DNA of 7,846 nucleotides. Origin: an uncultured Clostridia bacterium (GTDB lineage: Bacteria; Bacillota; Clostridia; TANB77; CAG-508). The stretch's first letter is position 1. Each line of letters begins with the position of its first letter. A program made the translations under genes and the position numbers. The notes beneath the pieces were generated by a model. That model was not told the origin of the DNA, searched no databases, and saw nothing but the letters and a program-made list of their open reading frames with translations. The stretch spans positions 1-7,846 of the forward strand of contig CALXAW010000060.1 of assembly GCA_944386375.1 (NCBI GenBank). Direction: 5' to 3'. This document shows, piece after piece, positions 1-6,336 of this stretch.

Positions 1-53
1 CCTGTGACCCCCTGCTTGTAAGGCAGATGCTCTCCCAGCTGAGCTAAGCGACC
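1..53 (-). tRNA. tRNA-Val (anticodon UAC), 3' end cut off by window edge
   Basis: Read on the minus strand, the sequence begins GGTCGCT (5' acceptor arm), then TA, a D-arm with the usual AGCTGGGAGA loop, and an anticodon arm with stem CTGC/GCAG. The seven-base loop is CTTACAA, which puts UAC at positions 34-36 and so decodes GTA valine codons. The variable region starts (GGGGTCAC) and the T-arm and 3' acceptor strand lie beyond position 1. A promoter sits just upstream, so this is the first or only gene of its transcript. The partial cloverleaf is clear. Only the exact 3' end is unknown. Confidence 0.93.
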
Positions 54-58
54 ATTTC

Positions 59-105
59 GTATTGACAAGACTTAGTATACTAGATTTTTTACGTCTTGTC
101 AATAC
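59..105. repeat. Perfect 13-bp inverted repeat around the tRNA promoter
   Basis: The arm GTATTGACAAGAC (59-71) is exactly complementary to GTCTTGTCAATAC (93-105), with 21 bases between. On the minus strand the upstream arm contains the -35 hexamer and the downstream arm covers the expected transcription start, so the -10 box lies in the loop. It could be an operator for a dimeric regulator or a relic of promoter duplication in inverted orientation. No regulator is visible nearby. Confidence 0.8.
74..102 (-). promoter_or_regulatory. Sigma-70/A promoter of the tRNA-Val gene
   Basis: On the minus strand a perfect -35 TTGACA (97-102) is followed by exactly 17 bases and a -10 TATACT (74-79). Transcription would start near 67, giving a precursor leader of about 14 bases before the tRNA 5' end at 53. 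This is the strongest promoter in the window, as expected for a stable RNA gene. Confidence 0.85.
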
Positions 106-163
106 ATTTATTAAATTTTTTTAATATTTTTTTCCTTTTAGCTTTAAGTTAAACATACACTTC

Positions 164-424
164 TTAATATATGTTGCTTAAAAATATTAGTCCTAACATT
201 CCTATATATAACAACAAAACTAGTGATAATCCTACTATTCCTGTTATCATTCCTGCTTTTGCTATTTTACTTCCTGTTCTCTTAGCTGATTTTATTCCTA
301 ATACTATCGCTAATATTCCTGTTGGTATAGATAAGTACCAAAAAACTGCTGATACTATTGATATTATCCCTAATACTAATGATGCTATATGCATTACTGA
401 TGTATTTTCTTGATTTTCTCCCAT
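164..424 (-). CDS. Small DUF4190-like membrane protein
   Basis: This 86-residue protein is almost entirely hydrophobic. A short polar N-terminus (residues 1-10) is followed by hydrophobic segments at about 12-28, 30-45 and 58-83, with a basic cytoplasmic-type loop KSAKRTGSKIAK at 45-56. The pattern 'IASLVLGIISI...GILAIVLGIKSAKR...AKAGMITGIVGL' is that of the DUF4190 family: small Gram-positive membrane proteins with a glycine-rich duplicated segment and no established biochemical role. A GGGGG-type ribosome site lies a few bases before the ATG at 424. It starts 15 bp after the stop of the propeller gene and on the same strand, so the two are probably co-transcribed and may act together at the membrane. 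No convincing terminator follows; only A/T-only sequence separates it from the tRNA promoter. The family call rests on pattern recognition. Confidence 0.72.
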   Translation of the reverse strand: MGENQENTSVMHIASLVLGIISIVSAVFWYLSIPTGILAIVLGIKSAKRTGSKIAKAGMITGIVGLSLVLLLYIGMLGLIFLSNIY

Positions 425-439
425 TTTAAAAACCCCCTT

Positions 440-2536
440 TTAATCTACTTTTAAATATGTTTTGTTATTATTATTGTTTTGGTTATTATTGTTTTCATAT
501 TCTTCTATTTTTAATTCATTTATTAATTCTAAAGTGTCTAGATTGTTCACTTTTATCATTTTCTCTGATACTGTATATAAATTATCTTCTATGTATAATC
601 CTCTTAGAAGTTTTGAGTTATATCTAGTAGTTCTATAATAATATGAATTTTTGGTTGTGGATTCTTCGTGTGTTATTGTTCCTTTTAAATTAAATCCATT
701 TTCTATATCTATGTTGTATACTAAATAGCCTTCTCCTACATATTCTTTATCATAACTTGTATATGCTTTAATTGCTGAAGAGTAAGAGTCACCGCTTGGA
801 CTGTCTACTTCAAAATCTTCTGTATAATTGTTTACTGGTATTGCTATTAATGACTTTTCTTTTGAAAATAACAGTGCTTTTGGATTTGTTAATATTGCTG
901 ATGTTGTTCTTTTATCTCCTATAATTGTGTTTCCTATTTCTATAGGATTATTTACATCAGATACATCAAATAATGCCATTTTCATTCCTATTATTTTTGA
1001 GGATGTAGAACGTATTCTTCCTGTACTAGAATCTCTATTGACAACTTCTTGTGTTTCTATTCCTATCCCTATTATGTGTTCGTCGTCATAAGGATGCAAA
1101 TATGTACTATATCCTGGTATTTTTAATTCTCCTAATACTCTAGGTTGGGCTTCGTTACTTAAGTCTATAACAAATAGTGGATCCATTGTTTTGTATGTTA
1201 CTAAATATGCTTTTTCTCCCATAAACCTTGAAGAATACATAGTTTCTCCTTTTGCAACATCTTGTGACTCTCCTATTGGCCCTAAATTTTCGTCTAGTAT
1301 AACTACTCTCGCACCATCATTGTCATATAATGCTACACGTAAGTGACCATTATATTCGTCTAATGAGTATTGGTTTATTGTTCTTCCTTTTACTCTTGTT
1401 TTATTCCCATATCTTAATTCACCATTATGCTCAATATTAAATTTGTATATTTCTGTTGTGGTTCCTTTTATTTCATTTTCTCCTTCATAATCAATTGCTC
1501 CAAATATTCCCTTTAGACCAAATAGTGCACTTATTGGCATTTCTGAATTTGAACCATATTTTTCATCTAATAAATATACAGCTTTTTCTGATACATATGC
1601 ATTAGATATATCTATTAAGTATGAATCTACACTAATATCGTCTTCTACATTATTTAAGTCCACTACAGAAAATAAAGTTTGTTGTCTGGTTTTTACATCT
1701 TCTAAATATTTCATATTATCAAATTCTATTGCTTTTCTTAGCCCATCTTCTTGATAATATATGTCTATTTTATCTTCTTCTTCTTCTCTTAATACTCCAG
1801 ATGCTATTACATATAACTGATTATCTATACATCTTGATGTATAATATGGTTGATGTAATTCATAGTTTTTTAACAATTCAGGGGCTTCTTTATTTTCTAT
1901 ATTATATATTTTCACATTAGTATTACTGTTATAATTGTATTGACTTTTTAACTTTCCCCATCCGTCTTCTGCTATTACTATTAGTTTGTTATTATATAAT
2001 ATTAGGTCTTCTGGCATGCTACCATCTTGGAATGTTATTTTTGACGCAATTTGTATATTATTGGGGTCAATTACATTAGTTATTATAACACTATCTTCTG
2101 AAATAGAGTAAATATAATCTCCATCTGTTTTTGTTATATCTGCTTCGTCTACATTTTCTACTTGAATGTTTGTTGTTGAAAAGTCTTTTGTCGAAGATGT
2201 TTCTGCTTCTGAACTAGATGTAGTCGAAACATTTCCTGGCGAAGTTTCAGCTGGACTCAAACTTGAATCTGTTAACATGTCTGAACTCTGAATAGATGCT
2301 CCTGATATAGAAGTTTGACCTATGCCCAAAAATAATTCTACAAACATGTATGGAGTTCCAAATGCATATCCTGCTATTTTTTCTAGTATTGGTGTGTCGT
2401 TTTCGTAAATTCTTAGTAAATCTTTTTCTGATTTTATTGTTTTTAATTCTGATGTCTCTCTAGTAAAAAACAATGCTAAAATAATACATAATAATATTAT
2501 TAATATCATTATTATTGCAACTTTTACTTTTCTCAT
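440..2536 (-). CDS. Membrane-anchored extracytoplasmic beta-propeller protein (PF09826-type)
   Basis: I start this 698-residue protein at the ATG at 2536, because AAGGAGGG lies 6 bases before it. The in-frame ATG at 2578 has no ribosome site, and the one at 2542 abuts the ribosome site itself. A single uncleaved-looking membrane anchor (about 5-24) follows MRKVK, so the body is outside the cell. Residues 75-122 are a Ser/Thr-rich linker. Residues 125-143 (QVENVDEADITKTDGDYIY) match the hallmark that opens the Beta_propel family, secreted proteins distantly related to WD40 propellers. Many short beta-blade strands follow, for example VVDLNNVED, LRVALYDNDG, PLFVIDLSNEAQPRVLGELKIPGYSTYLHP and MALFDVSDVNNPIEIG. 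The C-terminus ends in an Asn-rich tail (about 682-692). No catalytic motif is recognisable; a binding or scaffold role at the cell surface is inference. It is first in an operon with the DUF4190-like gene. Confidence 0.88.
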   Translation of the reverse strand: MRKVKVAIIMILIILLCIILALFFTRETSELKTIKSEKDLLRIYENDTPILEKIAGYAFGTPYMFVELFLGIGQTSISGASIQSSDMLTDSSLSPAETSPGNVSTTSSSEAETSSTKDFSTTNIQVENVDEADITKTDGDYIYSISEDSVIITNVIDPNNIQIASKITFQDGSMPEDLILYNNKLIVIAEDGWGKLKSQYNYNSNTNVKIYNIENKEAPELLKNYELHQPYYTSRCIDNQLYVIASGVLREEEEDKIDIYYQEDGLRKAIEFDNMKYLEDVKTRQQTLFSVVDLNNVEDDISVDSYLIDISNAYVSEKAVYLLDEKYGSNSEMPISALFGLKGIFGAIDYEGENEIKGTTTEIYKFNIEHNGELRYGNKTRVKGRTINQYSLDEYNGHLRVALYDNDGARVVILDENLGPIGESQDVAKGETMYSSRFMGEKAYLVTYKTMDPLFVIDLSNEAQPRVLGELKIPGYSTYLHPYDDEHIIGIGIETQEVVNRDSSTGRIRSTSSKIIGMKMALFDVSDVNNPIEIGNTIIGDKRTTSAILTNPKALLFSKEKSLIAIPVNNYTEDFEVDSPSGDSYSSAIKAYTSYDKEYVGEGYLVYNIDIENGFNLKGTITHEESTTKNSYYYRTTRYNSKLLRGLYIEDNLYTVSEKMIKVNNLDTLELINELKIEEYENNNNQNNNNNKTYLKVD

Positions 2537-2542
2537 TAACAT

Positions 2543-2550
2543 CCCTCCTT
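2543..2550 (-). promoter_or_regulatory. Ribosome binding site that sets the propeller gene start
   Basis: Minus-strand AAGGAGGG ends 6 bases before the ATG at 2536. It lies inside the longer open frame that begins at 2578, so it argues against the upstream start. Confidence 0.85.
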
Positions 2551-2568
2551 TTATTTTTCCTCTTTTGT

Positions 2569-2597
2569 ATACTATCATAAAAAATAAAATTACGCAA
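2569..2597 (-). promoter_or_regulatory. Probable promoter of the propeller/DUF4190 operon
   Basis: On the minus strand, TTGCGT (2592-2597) and TAGTAT (2569-2574) are 17 bases apart. Transcription would begin near 2562, about 25 bases before the start codon and just upstream of the ribosome site. Each box matches the consensus at four or five of six positions. A TATGAT overlapping the same area is an alternative -10. Confidence 0.45.
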
Positions 2598-2624
2598 TAT
2601 GTAAATTTTTATGTTTTTAGTTGT

Positions 2625-2783
2625 CGAACAAAAGCGATGTGATTAAATTTTTTTAACATTTTAGTATAGTTACACATTGCGTATTTGTTCGCGCGCCAAT
2701 TTTACGCAAGTAAACTAAAGTGCAACATTGGAGTGGAGCAACTTTTATACAATAGGAATGTATCACTTTCCTATTGTATAAAA
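2625..2783 (+). repeat. Diverged three-hairpin repeat element, complete copy
   Basis: This is the same architecture as the tandem repeat at 7571-7846, with partly different sequence. Hairpin 1 pairs CGAACAAA (2625-2632) with TTTGTTCG (2684-2691), and inside that GCGATGTG (2634-2641) with CACATTGC (2673-2680, one G-T pair). A three-base bulge on the 3' side matches the bulge in the other copies. The core GCGCCAATTTTAC plus GCAAGTAAA (2693-2714) is identical to the other copies, though the 3' side of this stem has decayed. GTGCAAC and GGAGCAA follow (2720-2741). Hairpin 3 pairs TTTTATACAATAGGAA (2743-2758) perfectly with its complement at 2768-2783. I draw it on the plus strand to match the other copies; the functional strand is unknown. 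No open frame inside it looks like a gene. Confidence 0.8.
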
Positions 2784-2812
2784 AAAGAAGTGGGGTTTCA
2801 CTTCTTTTTTTT
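2781..2812 (-). terminator. Rho-independent-type hairpin with T-tracts on both strands
   Basis: GAAGTG (2787-2792) and CACTTC (2799-2804) flank a GGGTTT loop, with A-run/T-run extensions that pair outward. On the minus strand the stem is followed by a run of T, so it would terminate transcripts arriving from the SecF-like gene 130 bp upstream. It is nearly symmetrical and could also stop plus-strand transcription. The stem is short and only moderately GC-rich. It begins where hairpin 3 of the adjacent repeat ends. Confidence 0.65.
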
Positions 2813-2847
2813 GGATATTCTATTCTGCTTATACATTTGTCATAAAT

Positions 2848-2937
2848 AAATTGTTTTAAGTATGTGTAACTTATTAGCAAAACGACTTCTAGTATAGGAA
2901 AACTTGGTTTTTCCTATACTAGAACATAGTGTGCAAA
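2848..2937 (+). repeat. Decayed copy of the three-hairpin repeat, core hairpin lost
   Basis: AAATTGTTTTAAG (2848-2860) resembles the end of hairpin 1 (AAATTTGTTCAAG in the 7571 copy). It runs straight into TGTGTAAC...AGCAAAACGAC (2863-2886), which resembles TGTGCAAC...AGCAAAGCGAC, so hairpin 2 appears deleted. Hairpin 3 is intact: TTCTAGTATAGGAAAA (2887-2902) pairs perfectly with 2909-2924 and is nearly the same sequence as hairpin 3 at 7693-7731. AGAACA and GTGTGCAA (2921-2935) then look like the beginning and a later piece of a further unit joined by deletion. The remnant ends within a few bases of the SecF-like stop codon. Confidence 0.7.
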
Positions 2938-2939
2938 TT

Positions 2940-3611
2940 TTATACTTCTTGTGTTTCTTCTGTTTGTGCTTGTTTGCTTTCTAGGTCTTTTTCTAATTTT
3001 GTTGTTGCATATAGCATTGATAATACATATACAAATAACATTATTGGTATTGTGAATCTTCCTATTGGAAAACCTGTTATTGCCATTAATGAAAATATAA
3101 ATAGTTGTGCTAATACTGCTATTATTCCAGTTTTAAATATTGTTTTTATTACTCCTAATTTATAATAACGTATTGCTATATATATAAGAGTTACTACTGT
3201 TGCTATTATTAATGGTAATACATATGGTTTTAATATGTCACGTAAACGTGTATGTGGTATATTTTCTATTGTTACACTGTCTGCTTCTAGCTCTAAGCCG
3301 TATTTTTCGTTCATTTTTTCTACTATACTTGCTTTTTGCTCTTCTGTAATGTCAGCTGCTGTTATTGCTACTCTGTCTTTAAACATTTCTACTGTTTGTA
3401 GTAGTACTTGCTCTTCTCCAAATACTTCGTTTGTTATTTGTCGTACATCTGCTATGTTAAATTCTTTTCCTATATATATTTCCATCATTTTATTTTGTTG
3501 ATATTGTAGTTCAAAATTAAATCCTTTTAAATATACTGCTACTGCTCCTAATATTATTACTAATATTATAATTGCATATATTATTTTGCTTTTTGTTGTT
3601 TGTTGTTTCAT
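2940..3611 (-). CDS. Diverged, short SecF-like protein (Sec translocon accessory subunit)
   Basis: This 223-residue protein has a membrane segment at about 9-28, an extracytoplasmic domain at 30-127, and membrane segments near 128-147, 154-178 and 183-203, ending in a charged tail. Order, topology and position directly after a SecD-like gene fit SecF, which with SecD uses the proton gradient to help pull exported proteins from SecYEG. Known SecF proteins have about 300 residues and six membrane segments; this one has four and stops where segment 5 should follow. The usual G-x-D-F-T-G-G motif after the first segment is replaced by FNFELQYQQNK (31-41), and the His-Asp and N-D-T-I-V motifs of later segments are not found. 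It starts at an ATG with AGGAGG 8 bases upstream, 19 bp after secD. It may be a lineage-specific reduced SecF or a truncated one. Confidence 0.62.
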   Translation of the reverse strand: MKQQTTKSKIIYAIIILVIILGAVAVYLKGFNFELQYQQNKMMEIYIGKEFNIADVRQITNEVFGEEQVLLQTVEMFKDRVAITAADITEEQKASIVEKMNEKYGLELEADSVTIENIPHTRLRDILKPYVLPLIIATVVTLIYIAIRYYKLGVIKTIFKTGIIAVLAQLFIFSLMAITGFPIGRFTIPIMLFVYVLSMLYATTKLEKDLESKQAQTEETQEV

Positions 3612-3630
3612 TTATATTTACCTCCTAATA

Positions 3631-5049
3631 TTATGATTTCAAAAAATTTTTTGTTATTATTGCATTATATAATATCATTAAAGCTATACCCCAAAACATT
3701 GCCATTCCGAAACTACTTATTGGTGTCCAGCTTACAAAGCAAAATACTATACTTAGTATACATATAGGAATTATTTTTATAAAGAATTTTTTAAATGATT
3801 CTTTTACTGAGTTTTCAAACTCGTCTTGTTCTGCTTTTTTTATTTCTGCTAATAATTTATAGTTAAATATATAATTTAGTATTGCTATTAAAGCTATTGC
3901 CACAATTCCTTCTAATGTTATTATTACATTTGTGTATCTAATAAGTAATACATATAATGCTGCCATTCCTATAAATGAAATACTTGCTAAAAATCCTAAT
4001 TTTTTATATTTTATGGTTAGTACTATAAATCCTAATAATAGTACTAGTCCTCCAGCCATTGCTAGTTTTATAAGCATACTTGTTGTTATGTCTGATTCTA
4101 TATATTCATTTCCATATACTTGATATTCTACTGGTAAGTTTCCTGTATCTAATACTGTTGATACTGTTGATGCATTTTTTATTTCGTCATTTAATTTGTC
4201 TCTATCTGTTGTTGCTTGTCCCATAGAAAGCTGTATACTTCCATTTTCCATTACATCGTCAAAACTTGTTGTTACCATTTGTGTTCCATCAATCTGAAGT
4301 GCAACTTCTTTTTGCTCTTCTTCTGTATTTTCTTCAGATGTTTCTTCTGTTGTTTCATCTGTTGTTTCATTTGTTGCTTCTTCTGCTTGTGTTTCGTTTG
4401 TTGTTGTATTTGTTTCTTCTTTTGTTGCATATTCAGTACTTATATTTTTTAATTTTTCTGTTCCTGCATCATTAAATTCTATATTTAAATATACAGTTGT
4501 TCCATCTTGTGTTTGATTATATAAAACATTTGAAAGTTTTATGTCACTATTGTCCATTAATACTTCTTTTGTTTTTGAATCTACTATTTCAAATTTTCCT
4601 ACTTGACTTATATTACTTACTATATGGTCTGCTTGACTATCTTCTGGTATTTCTATAATTATTTTTCCTGTTGGTTCATCTTGTTTTATTATATAGTCAT
4701 TTACACCAAGCCTTTTTAGTCTTTCTTCTATTATTTGTTTTGTCTTTTTATAATTGTCTGTTGTTAATGCTTCTTCTTCATTTATTGGAACTTCTTCTGT
4801 TGTATAGTCTACACCTTCTTGTTTTTCTTCTTCTGTTACTATATTTCCGTCTGGATCTTTTATTATTTCTTCTGTTCCTTCATTTACTGTTAATGTTATA
4901 ACTCTTGCTCCTTCTACATTCATTCCTAGTTGATAGTCTTTTACTTTGTTTTCCATTCTGTTTTGTTCTTGTACATATACTCCTACAAAGGCTATTGCAC
5001 TTATTAATACTACCGCTAAAATTTTTGTTACTAATTGTAATTTTTTCAC
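3631..5049 (-). CDS. Diverged SecD-like protein (Sec translocon accessory subunit)
   Basis: This 472-residue protein has a first membrane segment (7-26), a large extracytoplasmic region (27-322), and five more segments near 323-345, 352-371, 376-398, 424-441 and 446-465: the six-segment SecD plan. LGMNVEGARVI (41-51) stands where SecD has L-G-L-D-L-x-G-G. 'TKQIIEERLKRLGVNDYIIKQ' (103-123) followed by 'IIIEIP' (130-135) is the typical P1-domain pattern. A Thr/Glu-rich low-complexity stretch (about 208-248) interrupts P1. Aligning GIVAIALIAI (381-390) with the family's segment 4 puts Ile394 where SecD has the proton-relay Asp of its D-A-N motif, although the following Asn is kept (396). The start is GTG at 5049 with GGAGGAG upstream, 15 bp after the HD gene. 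Expected role: post-translocational pulling of exported proteins with SecF. The divergence makes retained proton coupling uncertain. Confidence 0.75.
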   Translation of the reverse strand: MKKLQLVTKILAVVLISAIAFVGVYVQEQNRMENKVKDYQLGMNVEGARVITLTVNEGTEEIIKDPDGNIVTEEEKQEGVDYTTEEVPINEEEALTTDNYKKTKQIIEERLKRLGVNDYIIKQDEPTGKIIIEIPEDSQADHIVSNISQVGKFEIVDSKTKEVLMDNSDIKLSNVLYNQTQDGTTVYLNIEFNDAGTEKLKNISTEYATKEETNTTTNETQAEEATNETTDETTEETSEENTEEEQKEVALQIDGTQMVTTSFDDVMENGSIQLSMGQATTDRDKLNDEIKNASTVSTVLDTGNLPVEYQVYGNEYIESDITTSMLIKLAMAGGLVLLLGFIVLTIKYKKLGFLASISFIGMAALYVLLIRYTNVIITLEGIVAIALIAILNYIFNYKLLAEIKKAEQDEFENSVKESFKKFFIKIIPICILSIVFCFVSWTPISSFGMAMFWGIALMILYNAIITKNFLKS

Positions 5050-5064
5050 TTTTTACTCCTCCAT

Positions 5065-5724
5065 TTATAATAATTTTGTACCATTTATTATTAATTCAAA
5101 CCATATTTTTAAATATTTTGCTGCATATTTACTCATCATTGTTCTATCCATAAAAATTTCGAAATAGTCTAGTACTGGACATATTTTTGTGTCTATTGTT
5201 AAATTAAAAGTTATTTTTTTATTATCTACATCTAATTTTAAATCTGCATCTGTTACTGCATAGTTTACTCTGTCGTGTATATCAAATACAGACATATTTG
5301 TTTTTGATACTCTTTTTCTATGCACATCTGATTTATCTGCTAATATTAATGCTGCTGATATATTACTTATTGCTGTTCCTGTTGCTTCGTCGTGATTTCC
5401 TATCGCCATCATTATTTGTGCTCTGTCTTCTACTGGCATTCCCATTTCTTTTAATATGTTGTATGCCATTATTGCTCCACTATGTGCATGGTCTACTCTA
5501 TTTACACAGTTTCCTATGTCATGTAAATATCCTGCAATTTTTGCAAGTTCAACTGTGTGTTTATCATATCCTAACTTTTCTAGTATATCTCCTGCTCGTC
5601 TCGAAACTATTTCTATATGTCTATGTGAATGCTCGGTATATCCTAATTCGTCTAGTTGCTTTTGAGCACCTTGTATTAATGCTTGTACTTCTTCGTTCTT
5701 TTTTACATCTTCAAATGTTACCAC
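5065..5724 (-). CDS. HD-domain phosphohydrolase-family protein
   Basis: This soluble protein of 219 residues carries the metal-binding HD signature: His36 in HSHRHIEIV, His68-Asp69 in GYLHDIGN, His79/His81 in DHAHSGA, His111 in GNHDE and Asp130 in ADKSD. All expected ligands are present, so metal-dependent phosphohydrolase activity, probably on a nucleotide or other phosphate ester, is likely; the substrate cannot be told. No sensor or GYP motif is seen. The C-terminal part (about 150-219) is predicted mixed alpha/beta with no known motif. It starts with GTG at 5724, with AAGGAGG about 9 bases upstream. It lies 15 bp before the SecD-like gene and downstream of the TIGR04086 gene, a position familiar for such HD proteins in Clostridia. 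A promoter in the 77-bp gap upstream may drive it together with secD and secF. Confidence 0.85.
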   Translation of the reverse strand: MVTFEDVKKNEEVQALIQGAQKQLDELGYTEHSHRHIEIVSRRAGDILEKLGYDKHTVELAKIAGYLHDIGNCVNRVDHAHSGAIMAYNILKEMGMPVEDRAQIMMAIGNHDEATGTAISNISAALILADKSDVHRKRVSKTNMSVFDIHDRVNYAVTDADLKLDVDNKKITFNLTIDTKICPVLDYFEIFMDRTMMSKYAAKYLKIWFELIINGTKLL

Positions 5725-5755
5725 TGTTTTTCCTCCTTAATTATTGTCTTTATAG

Positions 5756-5784
5756 ATTTTATCCCAATTTTTTAAAAATATCAA
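5756..5784 (-). promoter_or_regulatory. Probable promoter for HD-secD-secF
   Basis: On the minus strand TTGATA (5779-5784) and TAAAAT (5756-5761) are separated by exactly 17 bases, each matching the consensus at five of six positions. Transcription would start near 5749, about 25 bases before the GTG start of the HD gene. This could uncouple HD-secD-secF from the upstream membrane-protein gene. In DNA this AT-rich chance matches are common. Confidence 0.5.
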
Positions 5785-5801
5785 CTGTTTTTTGTAGATT
5801 T

Positions 5802-6179
5802 TTACTTTTTATTAACTCCTATTATTCCTCCAAATATACCAAATATTATTCCTACTGCAATAATTATTAACATTTGACTGTTTATTGAAAAATTCATTGT
5901 TATTAAACTAGAAATTAAATATAGTATTACAAAATAAAGTACACTTATAATAGCACCATTTAATATGCCATTTTTTTTGATTTTAAAATTCCCTATTGAG
6001 CTTCCTAATAATATACTTATTGCTGTTAATACTATTATTATTGGTTGTATTGTTTGTTCACTTAAATTCGTGTATGTAAGTATTGCAGAAAATATTAGTA
6101 ATAATATTAATGTAAAAATTATAGATATTCCAACTCCTTTTAAAATATTAAAAATATTATTATTTTCATTTTTTTCCAT
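5802..6179 (-). CDS. TIGR04086/DUF3792 family small membrane protein
   Basis: This 125-residue, strongly hydrophobic protein has four predicted membrane segments at about 12-34, 43-61, 71-93 and 101-121. A short polar N-terminus (MEKNENNN) and a basic end (NKK) flank them. The sequence 'LKGVGISIIFTLILLLIFSAILTYTNLSE' followed by a glycine-containing second segment and 'KIKKNGILNGAIISVLYFVILYLI' fits TIGR04086, a family of unknown function. In Clostridia it is typically found near yajC, the SCIFF peptide and its radical-SAM maturase, and secD/secF. Here only HD, SecD-like and SecF-like follow. AGGAGG lies 8 bases before the ATG. It is the first gene of the leftward cluster. The neighbourhood supports the family call; the function, possibly linked to export, is inference. 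Confidence 0.78.
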   Translation of the reverse strand: MEKNENNNIFNILKGVGISIIFTLILLLIFSAILTYTNLSEQTIQPIIIVLTAISILLGSSIGNFKIKKNGILNGAIISVLYFVILYLISSLITMNFSINSQMLIIIAVGIIFGIFGGIIGVNKK

Positions 6180-6336
6180 ATAATCATCCTCCTATATTCA
6201 TTTTATTTGTAATTTATAATAATAGAACTTTTTTATTTGATTTTAATATTCCTTTTTTATTCTAATTTGGAATTTTTTTTTTATTAATTTTATTAATAAT
6301 TAATTTTAAATTGGTACAAAATATTTTTAGTGGCGA

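Noticed and set aside
110..163. Terminator between the DUF4190-like gene and the tRNA
   Set aside because: Only A/T pairing is possible on the minus strand and no GC-containing stem precedes a T-run.
2537..2578. Upstream start for the propeller protein at 2578
   Set aside because: The extra 14 residues include the ribosome site and probable leader; no ribosome site precedes 2578.
2663..2668. TATACT on the minus strand inside the 2625 repeat as a -10 box
   Set aside because: No acceptable -35 lies 16-18 bases upstream; the match falls in the loop of hairpin 1.
2653..2880. 75-residue open frame on the minus strand in the intergenic region
   Set aside because: It runs through the repeat hairpins and terminator, has no ribosome site and no protein-like pattern; it is a by-product of the repeat sequence.
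4216..5153. Leucine/cysteine/phenylalanine-rich plus-strand open frames opposite secD
   Set aside because: Their composition is simply the complement of AT-rich, Glu/Thr/Lys-rich minus-strand codons; no ribosome sites, and the minus-strand gene is clear.
5298..5870. 190-residue plus-strand open frame opposite the HD gene
   Set aside because: It overlaps a well-supported HD gene with intact metal ligands and consists of low-complexity Leu/Phe/Tyr runs with no domain pattern.
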